This document shows positions 17,286 to 25,322 of a stretch of DNA of 56,360 nucleotides, piece by piece. Each line of letters starts with the position of its first letter. Within the stretch, counting starts at the first letter, position 1. The position numbers and the translations under genes were made by a program. The notes under the pieces are model-generated. The model saw only the letters and a list, made by a program, of their open reading frames with translations, did not search any database and had not been told where the DNA came from. The stretch comes from DASXVX01 sp036504075 (GTDB taxonomy: Bacteria > Bacillota > Sulfobacillia > Symbiobacteriales > Symbiobacteriaceae): positions 1-56,360 of the forward strand of contig DASXVX010000084.1 in assembly GCA_036504075.1 (NCBI GenBank), given 5' to 3'.

Positions 17286-17312
17286 GCAGGATTCGTCCGT
17301 GATACGTTGAAT
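17286..17312 (+). promoter_or_regulatory. candidate sigma-H promoter for ftsA-ftsZ
   Basis: GCAGGATTC, an 11-bp gap, then GTTGAAT fits the published Bacillus sigma-H consensus RnAGGawWW-N11/12-RnnGAAt at all strongly conserved positions. It lies 65 bp before the ftsA GTG. Bacillus ftsAZ is known to have a sigma-H promoter used at the onset of sporulation, so the position makes sense. Confidence 0.6.
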
Positions 17313-17377
17313 CGATTAATGTGGTGCGTCGAGCGATGCGACGCGAAGTTCCCTGAAGCTTAGGGGGGCCGCGAGTC

Positions 17378-18607
17378 GTGGGACGATCCCTGGTACTGGG
17401 CCTGGATGCCGGGTCCGGAGGCGTTGTAGCTGCGCTTGCTGAAGTGGTGGCGGGCGAACCGCAGGTAATCGGCGTAGGGCAGGCTGTTACCGTTGGTGTT
17501 CGCCGGGGGATGGTCATCGACCTGAACGCTACAGCAACGGCCATGCTGGAGGCTGTGGCCGCCGCCGAGCGAATGAGCCGGCGGACGGCGGAGGGGGCGC
17601 TGGTGGTGCTCAGCGTCTCCGGGCCACACGTGCTGTCGGTGATGGGACGTGCGGAAGTCGCGGTGGCAGACCCGGACGGCGGCGTGACCGAAGCCGACGT
17701 GGAATCCGCCCTGAACGAGGCGTCGTTGGTGGAACTCCCTCCCGGGCGTAAAGTGATACACGTGGTGCCGCGGGCTTACCGGTTGGACGGTGCCGGCGGG
17801 GTGATGGACCCCACGGGGCTGGCTGGGCGGGTCCTGGCGGCGGAGGCGCACCTGGTGACGGTGGAGGCGCTGCCGGTACAGAACTACTTGCGGGCTGCCG
17901 TAAAGGCTGATGTGCAGGTGTCGGACTTTCAGTTGGGCCTCTATGCGGCGGCTGAAGCGGTTCTGACCCCCGCGGAGCGGGCGGACGGCGCATTGGTGTT
18001 GGATTTCGGCGCCGGCATGACCGGCATTGCCATTTATGAACACGGCCGCCTCTGGCATGCGGGGATCGTTCCCGTAGGCGGCGAACATGTAACCCGGGAC
18101 CTGGCGACCTTGCTGCAGGTGCCCATGGCGGTTGCCGAACGGCTGAAGACGGAGCGCGGGTGGGCGGCGGTCGACCTCTGTCCCGATACCAGCCTGGAGT
18201 TAGTCGCTTCTACGGGCCAGAAGGCCCGTGAGATGCAGGACAAGCGGCTCGCACAGATTATCGAACCACGGGTGCAGGAGATTCTGCAGCTGGTTTCTGA
18301 GCAGGTGAAGGCGTCAGGATACGGCGGCGTGTTCGCCGGGGGGCTGATTCTCACCGGCGGCGGCGCCCGCCTGAAGGGCTTGCTGGAGTCTGCTGCGAAC
18401 TGGTTCGGTATACCTGCCCGCATCGGCGTTCCGAAGGGGTCGCTGGTCGGCGGACCCGAGTTTGCCACCGCCGTGGGACTCTGCCGATGGGGTGCCGGTT
18501 TGGTCATGGCGCAGCCGGAAATGGCGTTAGAACACGCGAAGGCCGCGGACAACGAGCAAGACAAACGGGGTGGCGCGAAGAACTGGCTCGGCAGCCTGTT
18601 CGGTTAA
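17378..18607 (+). CDS. ftsA: FtsA-like actin-family cell division protein
   Basis: 409-aa actin/Hsp70-fold protein expected to tether FtsZ to the membrane. Phosphate-1 loop is GLDAGSGGVVAAL at the N-terminus, phosphate-2 is LDFGAGMTGIAIYEHG (about residue 208), and the adenosine motif is LTGGGARLKGL near residue 325. The last residues, KNWLGSLFG, resemble the amphipathic membrane-targeting helix of FtsA. It is more divergent than most FtsA (GSGG rather than GTSK in the first loop), but ftsZ follows after 23 bp. GTG has an AGGGGGG stretch upstream. Confidence 0.88.
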   Translation: MGRSLVLGLDAGSGGVVAALAEVVAGEPQVIGVGQAVTVGVRRGMVIDLNATATAMLEAVAAAERMSRRTAEGALVVLSVSGPHVLSVMGRAEVAVADPDGGVTEADVESALNEASLVELPPGRKVIHVVPRAYRLDGAGGVMDPTGLAGRVLAAEAHLVTVEALPVQNYLRAAVKADVQVSDFQLGLYAAAEAVLTPAERADGALVLDFGAGMTGIAIYEHGRLWHAGIVPVGGEHVTRDLATLLQVPMAVAERLKTERGWAAVDLCPDTSLELVASTGQKAREMQDKRLAQIIEPRVQEILQLVSEQVKASGYGGVFAGGLILTGGGARLKGLLESAANWFGIPARIGVPKGSLVGGPEFATAVGLCRWGAGLVMAQPEMALEHAKAADNEQDKRGGAKNWLGSLFG

Positions 18608-18630
18608 CGCCTCGCAAGGAGGATTCTGTC

Positions 18631-19701
18631 GTGAACGAATTCCAGCCGGGGTTGGACACATTCGCCAACATCAGAGTTATCGGCGTCGGTGGCGGTGGCA
18701 ACAACGCCGTTAACCGCATGATCGCCGCCGGGCTGCGCGGGGTGGAGTTCATCGCCGTCAATACCGACGCCCAGGCGCTGAAAGGCGCCATGGCTGGCGC
18801 GAAGCTCCAGATCGGCTCCAAGCTGACCAAAGGTCTCGGTGCCGGCGCCGACCCGGAGGTGGGCCTCCGGGCCGCTGAAGAGAGTCGGGAGGAGATCGCC
18901 AACGCCCTGCGCGGGGCGGACATGGTCTTCGTAACCGCCGGCATGGGCGGCGGCACTGGCACCGGCGCGGCGCCCGTCGTCGCCGAAATTGCCAAGGAAC
19001 TGGGCGCCCTGACGGTGGGCGTCGTCACCAAGCCGTTCACGTTTGAAGGCCGCAAGCGCCAGATTCAGGCGGAAAAGGGCATCGCGGGTCTCAAGGGGAA
19101 GGTGGACACCCTGATCACCATCCCGAACGACCGGCTGCTGCAAGTGGTGGACAAGCGGACCTCGATCGTCGAGGCGTTCCGCATTGCCGACGACGTGCTC
19201 CGGCAGGGCGTCCAGGGTATTTCCGACCTGATCGCGGTGCCGGGCCTCATTAACCTGGATTTCGCCGACGTCCGGACGATTATGGCAGACACCGGTTCCG
19301 CCCTGATGGGAATCGGCGTCGCCCGGGGCGAAGGGCGCGCCACCGAGGCGGCCCGGGCCGCCATCTCCAGCCCGCTGCTTGAGACCTCCATCGAAGGGGC
19401 CAAGGGGGTGCTGCTCAACATCACCGGTGGTCCGGACCTGGGCCTCATGGAAGTAAACGAGGCGGCGGAGATTATCTCCCAGGCCGCGGATCCGGAAGCC
19501 AACATCATCTTTGGCGCGGTGATCGACGACACTCTTAGCGAAGAGATCCGGGTAACGGTCATTGCCACCGGCTTTGGCGACTCCGAGCTGGTCCTCTGGA
19601 GCCGGCGCAACAAGCAGCAACCGCAGGCTGCGCCGCCCGAGGTGAAGCCTTTCGTCGATGACCTCGATATTCCGGCCTTCCTCCGGCGCAAGCCCCAGTA
19701 A
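18631..19701 (+). CDS. ftsZ: cell division GTPase FtsZ
   Basis: 356-aa tubulin-like GTPase that forms the Z ring. GGGGNNAVNRM near the N-terminus, the tubulin signature GGGTGTGAAPVVA (about residues 107-119) and the T7 loop NLDFADVRTIM are all intact. The C-terminal tail ends in DDLDIPAFLRR, the conserved peptide that binds FtsA and other partners. GTG at 18631 has a perfect AAGGAGG eight bases upstream. A strong terminator follows. The linker before the tail is short. Confidence 0.98.
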   Translation: MNEFQPGLDTFANIRVIGVGGGGNNAVNRMIAAGLRGVEFIAVNTDAQALKGAMAGAKLQIGSKLTKGLGAGADPEVGLRAAEESREEIANALRGADMVFVTAGMGGGTGTGAAPVVAEIAKELGALTVGVVTKPFTFEGRKRQIQAEKGIAGLKGKVDTLITIPNDRLLQVVDKRTSIVEAFRIADDVLRQGVQGISDLIAVPGLINLDFADVRTIMADTGSALMGIGVARGEGRATEAARAAISSPLLETSIEGAKGVLLNITGGPDLGLMEVNEAAEIISQAADPEANIIFGAVIDDTLSEEIRVTVIATGFGDSELVLWSRRNKQQPQAAPPEVKPFVDDLDIPAFLRRKPQ

Positions 19702-19714
19702 AACATCAGCGATC

Positions 19715-19752
19715 AAAAAGTCCCCTGGGATAATATCCCAGGGGACTTTTTT
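19715..19752 (+). terminator. strong terminator after ftsZ
   Basis: AAAAAGTCCCCTGGGAT (19715-19731) pairs with the following ATCCCAGGGGACTTTTTT across a short AT loop. It is symmetrical, so it could act on both strands. Confidence 0.97.
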
Positions 19753-19767
19753 GTGCGTTTGAACACT

Positions 19768-19835
19768 TTCGACAGAAGTTGTCAGGGAACGTCGCCAAAG
19801 GGCGCCAAAAGTCGCCAGGGACTCTCGGCTATGAT
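19768..19835 (+). promoter_or_regulatory. Spo0A-box array and promoter before spoIIGA
   Basis: TTCGACA (19768-19774) is a perfect 0A box in the TTCGNCA orientation. Three further heptamers, GTCGCCA (19791), GGCGCCA (19801) and GTCGCCA (19811), match it at 6, 5 and 6 of 7 positions and are spaced exactly 10 bp apart. TATGAT (19830-19835) is a good -10 box with no -35 box at 17 bp. Tandem boxes with a 10-bp repeat are known to bind Spo0A dimers, and Bacillus spoIIG is a Spo0A-activated sigma-A promoter. Confidence 0.7.
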
Positions 19836-19892
19836 GGTGCATAAAGCCGGGACTTGCTTCGTAAGCATGACGGCACAGGGGGAGGCAGGCTC

Positions 19893-20765
19893 GTGGGTGA
19901 CCGCCCGGTCTTACTCGTCTACACGGACGTGATGTGGCTGCTGAATTTCCTGGCGGACCTGGCCTGGTTCTGGTTGACCGCCCGGCTCGCAGGCGCTGCG
20001 GTGCGGTTTTGGCGGCTGGTGCTGACGGCGGCAGTAGGAGCGGCGGCAGCGGTCTGGGCGACCTTTCCCGGCGGTCGGTGGTTGAACGCCACGCCGGGCG
20101 TTCTGCTCGGGACGATCGCACTGCTGGCGCTGGCATTCTGGCCCTGCTCGCTGCGTCAGGCGCTCCGGGTGGGCGCGGTCTTTCTGTTCGTGGGCGGCTC
20201 CATGGCGGGCATGGTATTGCTGCTGGCCGCCCGCCTGCCGGCCTTTCCGACCACGCTGGACCTGGCAGGCGTGCTGCTTTGCCTCGTTGGCGGGCGGCAC
20301 GTCTGGGAGGCGGTGCGTGACCGGGCCCGGGTGCGGGCAGGTATCTACCGGCTGCGGGTCCGGCTGGGGGAGACGACGGTGGAAATCGGAGCGCTTCTGG
20401 ATACGGGCAACGGTCTGAAGGAACCGCTTACCGGACGGCCGGTGGCGGTGGTGGAGGCACGGGCGCTGGCAGAATTGCTGCCCATGGCCCTGTTGGAGGC
20501 GGTGGCCGGAGACGGGGCCGAGGCCCGCTGGGACCGGCTGCTGGACTTACCGGAGCCCTGGGCCGCACAGCTCAGGACGGTGCCCTTCCGGGCCGTAGGA
20601 CGGCCGGCGGGCACGCTTTTCGCCTTTGCTCCGGGCGGACTGGCCATAAGAGCGCCGGGCGAAGAAGCCTGGCGGGAGGTCCGGGGGTTAGTGGGACTGG
20701 CGGCGGAGCCGCTGGACCCGGACGGAGCCTACCGGGCGTTGTTGCCTCCGCGCATGCTGGGATGA
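19893..20765 (+). CDS. spoIIGA: sporulation sigma-E processing peptidase SpoIIGA
   Basis: 290-aa membrane-embedded aspartic protease that cleaves pro-sigma-E in the mother cell. The N-terminal half has about five hydrophobic segments and begins VYTDVMWLLNFLADLAWFWL, typical of the family. The C-terminal protease domain holds ALLDTGNGLKEPLTGRPV with the catalytic Asp170. GTG 19893 follows GGGGAGG; an in-frame TTG at 19854 lacks an SD. The next gene is its substrate, sigE. Its expression probably depends on the Spo0A-box array upstream. Confidence 0.95.
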   Translation: MGDRPVLLVYTDVMWLLNFLADLAWFWLTARLAGAAVRFWRLVLTAAVGAAAAVWATFPGGRWLNATPGVLLGTIALLALAFWPCSLRQALRVGAVFLFVGGSMAGMVLLLAARLPAFPTTLDLAGVLLCLVGGRHVWEAVRDRARVRAGIYRLRVRLGETTVEIGALLDTGNGLKEPLTGRPVAVVEARALAELLPMALLEAVAGDGAEARWDRLLDLPEPWAAQLRTVPFRAVGRPAGTLFAFAPGGLAIRAPGEEAWREVRGLVGLAAEPLDPDGAYRALLPPRMLG

Positions 20766-20806
20766 CGGTGGGAGTCCTGCGAATCTGTGGAAAGGGTGTG
20801 AAGGGA

Positions 20807-21520
20807 ATGTTGGGGACGTTGGGCCTTCGCATCTTGCAGTTGCTGACGGACCTGGGGATTCTCCGGAGCGAAGCCGTCCACTACGTGGGTTCCAGCGAAG
20901 CGCTGCCGCCGCCGCTGACGGTGGAGGAAGAAGGGGCGCTCCTGGGCCGGTTGCAGCTGGGGGACGACTCGGTCAAGAACACCTTGATTGAGCGGAACCT
21001 GCGGCTGGTGGTGTACATCGCCCGCAAGTTCGACAACACCGGCATCTGGGTGGAAGACCTGGTCTCAATCGGCACGATCGGGCTGATCAAGGCGGTCAAG
21101 ACCTTTGACCCAGGCAAGAAAATCAAGCTGGCCACCTACGCCTCCAAGTGCATCGAAAACGAGATCCTCATGTTCCTCCGCCGCTCCTCGCGCACCCGGG
21201 CGGAAGTCTCGTTCGACGAGCCGCTCAACAAGGACTGGGAGGGCAATGAACTGCTCCTCTCCGACGTGATGGGTACAGAGAACGATATCATCTACCGGGG
21301 GCTGGAAGAGGAGGTCGACCGGGTTCTCCTGCGCAAGGCCATGTCCAAGCTGACCGGCCGGGAGAAGCGGATTATGGAGTTGCGGTTCGGCCTCCGTGAC
21401 GCCAAGGAGCGTACGCAAAAAGAGGTGGCCGACTTGCTGGGCATCTCCCAGAGCTACATATCCCGGCTTGAGAAACGGATCTTCAAGCGGCTGAAGAAAG
21501 AGATTCTCCGGATGGAGTAA
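20807..21520 (+). CDS. sigE: sporulation sigma factor SigE (pro-sigma-E)
   Basis: 237-aa mother-cell sigma factor. The first 25 residues form the hydrophobic/amphipathic pro-sequence ending before YVGSSEALPPPL, the conserved SpoIIGA cleavage neighbourhood. Region 2 (IERNLRLVVYIARKFDNTG, IGTIGLIKAV) and region 4 (EVADLLGISQSYISRLEKRI) are very close to Bacillus SigE. ATG 20807 is preferred because it gives the pro-peptide length seen in Bacillus (239 aa); an in-frame ATG at 20762 overlaps the spoIIGA stop and would add 15 residues. A terminator follows and no sigG is present. Confidence 0.95.
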   Translation: MLGTLGLRILQLLTDLGILRSEAVHYVGSSEALPPPLTVEEEGALLGRLQLGDDSVKNTLIERNLRLVVYIARKFDNTGIWVEDLVSIGTIGLIKAVKTFDPGKKIKLATYASKCIENEILMFLRRSSRTRAEVSFDEPLNKDWEGNELLLSDVMGTENDIIYRGLEEEVDRVLLRKAMSKLTGREKRIMELRFGLRDAKERTQKEVADLLGISQSYISRLEKRIFKRLKKEILRME

Positions 21521-21529
21521 TGGTCCGGC

Positions 21530-21557
21530 AAGGGGGCGCTTTGGGCGTCCCCTTTTT
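21530..21557 (+). terminator. terminator after sigE
   Basis: AAGGGGGCG (21530-21538) pairs with CGTCCCCTT (21546-21554), one G-T pair, then a run of T. Two more short hairpins follow before the next gene: GGTGGGG/CCCCACC (21564-21587) and GGGGCA/TGCCCC (21608-21633). Confidence 0.9.
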
Positions 21558-21727
21558 GTCGGTGGTGGGGCATTTAAGTTCCCCACCTGACGGCTTTACC
21601 AGGGCAAGGGGCATCCTAAGGATCAACTGCCCCGCCGTGAATCCCACTTTTCGAAGCCGGAACGAAATGGTAAGGTAGATTGGTGAAAAGACCCGTCAAA
21701 CACCTTGCTGAGGGAGGACCCCATACC

Positions 21728-23761
21728 GTGGTAACGGCCAATCTGACCCCCGAGTTGCGCCGGTCCTGCGTCAACACCATCAAGATGCTCGCCGTCGATG
21801 CCGTCGAGAAGGCGAAGTCCGGCCATCCGGGCGCACCGATGGGCTGCGCCGACATGGCTTTCGTGCTGTTCAGCCAGTTCCTGCGCTTTCATCCGGAAGA
21901 CCCCCAGTGGCCGAACCGCGACCGGTTCGTCCTCTCGAACGGCCACGGTTCCATGCTGCTCTATTCGCTCCTGCACCTGACCGGCTACGGCCTGTCGCTG
22001 GACGACCTCAAGTCGTTCCGGCAGTGGGGCAGCCGGACGCCGGGCCACCCCGAGTTCGGGCACACCCCGGGCGTCGAAGTGACCACAGGTCCGCTGGGCC
22101 AGGGCATCGCCCACGCGGTGGGCCTGGCAGCCGCCGCGGAAATGATGGCCGCCCGGGTGAACACCCCGGACTTCAGCCCCGTGGATCACTACATTTACGG
22201 CATTTGCGGCGACGGCGACCTCATGGAGGGCGTCTCCGCCGAGGCGGCCTCCATGGCCGGCCACTGGCAGTTGGGCCGCCTGATTTTCCTTTACGATTCG
22301 AACCATATCTCCATCGAAGGCGACACGGCGGCCGCCTTTACCGAAGATGTGGCCAAGCGGTTCGAGGCCTATGGCTGGCACATCCAGAAAATCGACGGCC
22401 ACAACCACGATGAGATTTCCCTGGCCATCCAGGCGGCGCAGGCCGAAACCCGGAAGCCGTCGCTGATCATCGCCAACACGGTCATCGGTCAGGGCAGCCC
22501 GGGCAAGCAGGGCAAGGAATCCTCACACGGCTCGCCTCTGGGCCCGGAGGAGACCAAGGCGACCAAGGCCAACATCGGCTGGCCGCAGGAGCCGGCGTTC
22601 CTGGTGCCCGACGAAGTCCGGCAGTACTTTGCCGCCCTTAAAGAGCGGAAGATTGCCGAGTACGCGGTGTACGAGCTGAAAGTGGCCGAGTGGCGGAAGG
22701 CGCACCCCGAAAAGGCCGAACTGTGGCACCAACTCCGCAGCTATGCGGTGCCGGCGGACCTGGACGTGCAACTGGTGCAGGCGGCGGAAGGTCCTGTGGC
22801 GGCGACCCGCAAGCTTTCCGAGCGGGTGATTCAGAAGGCGGCAGCCCTGGCACCCGGCCTGGTGGGCGGCTCTGCCGACCTGGCCGATTCGACCTTGACC
22901 ATTATCAAGGACGGCGGGCATGTGGGTCCCTGCGGGAAGATGGGCCACTTTGAGTGTTCCTGGGCCGGCCGGAACTTCCATTTCGGTGTCCGGGAACACG
23001 CCATGGGCGCCGTGGTGAACGGCGTGACGCTCTATGGCGGCTTCCGGGCCTACGGGGCTACCTTCATGGTCTTCTCGGACTACATGCGCCCCACCCTGCG
23101 TCTGGCGGCCCTCATGCAGGTGCCTTCGATTTTCGTCTTCACCCATGACTCCATTTTCCTGGGCGAAGACGGCCCGACCCACCAGCCCATTGAGCACCTG
23201 TGGTCCATGCGGGTCATTCCGGGCCTCACCGTCTTCCGGCCGGCCGACGGCGTGGAGACTGCCATGGCCTGGGCTTACGCCCTCATGGAGGCCAGGGGGC
23301 CGGTCTGCTTTGCGCTCACCAGGCAGAACGTGCCCGTGCTGACCCGGCCGGCCGGCTTCGGCATCCGGGACGTCTGGAAGGGCGGCTACGTGCTCTCCGA
23401 CCATGCCGGCGCCCGGGCGGCGCTCATCGCCACCGGCTCGGAGGTGGGGGCCGCGCTGGAGGCCCAGAAGCTCCTGCTCGAACAGGGTATCGCGATCCGG
23501 GTTGTCTCCATGCCGTCCACGGAGCTGTTCGACAAGCAGCCTGCTGCCTACCGGGAGTCGGTCCTGGGCGGCAAGGGCATGCGTGTGGCCGCCCTGGAGG
23601 CCGGAGTAACGGACGGTTGGCATAAGTATACGGGTTCCGACGGCCTCGTCATGGGGATCGATCGGTTCGGCGCGTCGGCGCCCGCCGACATCCTCGGGCG
23701 GGAATTCGGTTTCACGCCGGGCGCCGTCGCAGAGCGGATTTCAGCGTGGTTGAAACATTAG
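21728..23761 (+). CDS. tkt: transketolase
   Basis: 677-aa thiamine-diphosphate enzyme of the non-oxidative pentose phosphate pathway. The N-terminal part has KSGHPGAPMGCAD and GPLGQGIAHAVG; the cofactor motif GDGDLMEGVSAEA...LIFLYDSN is intact (about residues 160-190). The pyrimidine domain carries EHAMGAVVNG and the DSIFLGEDGPTHQPIEHL stretch. GTG 21728 has GGGAGG upstream and fits family starts. A single-gene unit with its own terminator. Confidence 0.97.
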   Translation: MVTANLTPELRRSCVNTIKMLAVDAVEKAKSGHPGAPMGCADMAFVLFSQFLRFHPEDPQWPNRDRFVLSNGHGSMLLYSLLHLTGYGLSLDDLKSFRQWGSRTPGHPEFGHTPGVEVTTGPLGQGIAHAVGLAAAAEMMAARVNTPDFSPVDHYIYGICGDGDLMEGVSAEAASMAGHWQLGRLIFLYDSNHISIEGDTAAAFTEDVAKRFEAYGWHIQKIDGHNHDEISLAIQAAQAETRKPSLIIANTVIGQGSPGKQGKESSHGSPLGPEETKATKANIGWPQEPAFLVPDEVRQYFAALKERKIAEYAVYELKVAEWRKAHPEKAELWHQLRSYAVPADLDVQLVQAAEGPVAATRKLSERVIQKAAALAPGLVGGSADLADSTLTIIKDGGHVGPCGKMGHFECSWAGRNFHFGVREHAMGAVVNGVTLYGGFRAYGATFMVFSDYMRPTLRLAALMQVPSIFVFTHDSIFLGEDGPTHQPIEHLWSMRVIPGLTVFRPADGVETAMAWAYALMEARGPVCFALTRQNVPVLTRPAGFGIRDVWKGGYVLSDHAGARAALIATGSEVGAALEAQKLLLEQGIAIRVVSMPSTELFDKQPAAYRESVLGGKGMRVAALEAGVTDGWHKYTGSDGLVMGIDRFGASAPADILGREFGFTPGAVAERISAWLKH

Positions 23762-23775
23762 AATCTCTGATGATA

Positions 23776-23801
23776 GACCCGGCCGATCGGCCGGGTCTTT
23801 T
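23776..23801 (+). terminator. terminator after tkt
   Basis: GACCCGGCCGA/TCGGCCGGGTC is a perfect 22-bp palindrome (23776-23797) followed by TTTT. Confidence 0.93.
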
Positions 23802-23956
23802 CATACCGAAGGAAGGTACTGCATAACTATGCTAAAGTTTCGCAGACCGAAATAATAGCCGAAAACTTGCATTCGCCGTGCAAACTTGAAGGAATTCGTT
23901 GCTAGCTGTCGAAAAAAGGCGTTCAACAAAAGGTTGGGGCCACCGAAAGGAGGCAT

Positions 23957-23982
23957 GGGTTGACAATTCGGTCAACGAATTG
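23957..23982 (+). promoter_or_regulatory. nested palindromes in the livK leader
   Basis: GTTGAC-AATTCG-GTCAAC (starting 23959) and AATTCG-GTCAA-CGAATT overlap each other, within a segment that also contains a perfect TTGACA (23960-23965). No -10 box is at the right distance (TATGAT-like at 23996 is 30 bp away). This may be an operator; the AATTC..GAATT dyad loosely recalls CodY sites, which control branched-chain amino-acid genes in Firmicutes. Confidence 0.4.
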
Positions 23983-24037
23983 GCCTCAGCGCGTCTATGA
24001 TTTGTTTACCGACAAAAATTCAGGGGGGGCTACATTC

Positions 24038-25228
24038 TTGAAGCGTGTATTCGCAGTGGTTATGGCTCTCGTGCTCAGCCTCGGCATCCTCGCCGGTTGC
24101 GGTGGCGCCAAAGCGCCCACGACTCCGGCTGCTCCTGCCGCACCCGCCGAAAAGGTCATTAAGATCGGCGTTATCGCTCCGATGACCGGCGACGTGAAGA
24201 CGTTCGGCGAGTCCACGAAGAACGGTTTTGACCTTGCCATTCAGCAGGCGGGCCTGAAGGCCGGCGACTACAAGGTCGTTGCCGTCTACGGCGACGACAA
24301 GAACGACCCCACTGAGGGTGTCAACGTTGCCACCAAGATGATCAACCAGGACAAGGTTCAGGCGATCGTCGGCTCCGTCTCTTCCAAGGTCTCTATCCCC
24401 ATCTCCGAAGTGGCGAACGCCAACAAGATTCCGATGATCACCGGCACCTCCACCAACACCAAGGTGACCGTCGATGAGAAGGGCGTTGTGAAGCCCTACA
24501 TCTTCCGGGCCTGCTTCATCGACCCCTTCCAGGGCCTCGTTGCCGCCAAGTTCGTCACCGAGAACCTGAAGCTGAAGACTGCCGCTATCATGTATGACAA
24601 GGGCAACGACTACACGGTCGGCCTGGCCGAGCAGTTCAAGCTGAACTTTGAAAAGGCCGGCGGCAAGGTTGTCGCCATGGAGTCTTATGGCAAGGATGAC
24701 GCCGACTTCAACGCCGTTCTGACCAACATCGCGGCGAAGAAGCCCGAGATGCTCTACCTGCCTGACTACTACAACAAGGTCAACCTGATCGCCAAGCAGG
24801 CCCTCGCGAAGGGCCTCAAGGTCCCGATGATGGGCGGCGACGGCTGGGATTCCGGCGACCTCGATTTCGTGACCCTCGACGGCATGTACTTCACCAACCA
24901 CTACTCGGAAAAGGACACCCGTCCGGAAGTCCAGAACTTCGTCAAGACCTATGGCGAGAAGTACAAGGACAAGGACGGCAAGCCCGCCGTTCCCGATGCA
25001 CTCGCCGCCCTCGCTTTCGACGCCACCAACATCCTGCTCCAGGGTGTGAAGGTCGCCAACAGCAACGACGGCACCAAGATCAAGGATGCCATCAAGGCGC
25101 TGAACGGCTTCCCGTCGGTCTCCGGCAAGGTCAGCTTCGACGCCAGCAACAACCCGGTGAAGGCTGCGGCTATCCTCCAGGTCAAGAAGGATAAGACCTA
25201 CGGCTTCGTCACAACCGTTAACCCGTAG
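24038..25228 (+). CDS. livK: branched-chain amino-acid ABC transporter, substrate-binding lipoprotein
   Basis: 396-aa type I periplasmic-binding-fold lipoprotein. The signal peptide has a lipobox LAGC with Cys21, then a Pro/Ala-rich linker and the mature domain starting KIGVIAPMTGDVKTFGES, typical of LivJ/LivK. TTG 24038 is chosen: it gives a normal signal peptide and follows AGGGGGG at nine bases. The mature protein is Lys- and Asp-rich. It is the first gene of a full liv operon. Exact ligand (Leu, Ile, Val or related) is not determinable. Confidence 0.93.
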   Translation: MKRVFAVVMALVLSLGILAGCGGAKAPTTPAAPAAPAEKVIKIGVIAPMTGDVKTFGESTKNGFDLAIQQAGLKAGDYKVVAVYGDDKNDPTEGVNVATKMINQDKVQAIVGSVSSKVSIPISEVANANKIPMITGTSTNTKVTVDEKGVVKPYIFRACFIDPFQGLVAAKFVTENLKLKTAAIMYDKGNDYTVGLAEQFKLNFEKAGGKVVAMESYGKDDADFNAVLTNIAAKKPEMLYLPDYYNKVNLIAKQALAKGLKVPMMGGDGWDSGDLDFVTLDGMYFTNHYSEKDTRPEVQNFVKTYGEKYKDKDGKPAVPDALAALAFDATNILLQGVKVANSNDGTKIKDAIKALNGFPSVSGKVSFDASNNPVKAAAILQVKKDKTYGFVTTVNP

Positions 25229-25322
25229 CATCAACCCGTAACCATCACCAGTTAAACGCCAGGGCGGGGGCCTGTCGGCCCTGCCCTGGCGGACTTCTGT
25301 ACTAATTTGAGGGGGCACCGGT

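Noticed and set aside
18604..20136. Very long open frame on the minus strand across ftsZ and the spoIIGA promoter
   Set aside because: It is antisense to ftsZ, crosses a strong terminator and shows no domain. High GC makes stop codons rare in antisense frames.
23802..24037. T-box or amino-acid riboswitch before livK
   Set aside because: The conserved T-box sequence (AGGGTGG..ACCGCG) and a terminator/antiterminator pair are not present.
24020..25318. 432-codon open frame antisense to livK
   Set aside because: Strongly Val/Gly/Leu/Asp-biased mirror of livK codons with no recognisable motif; livK is certain.
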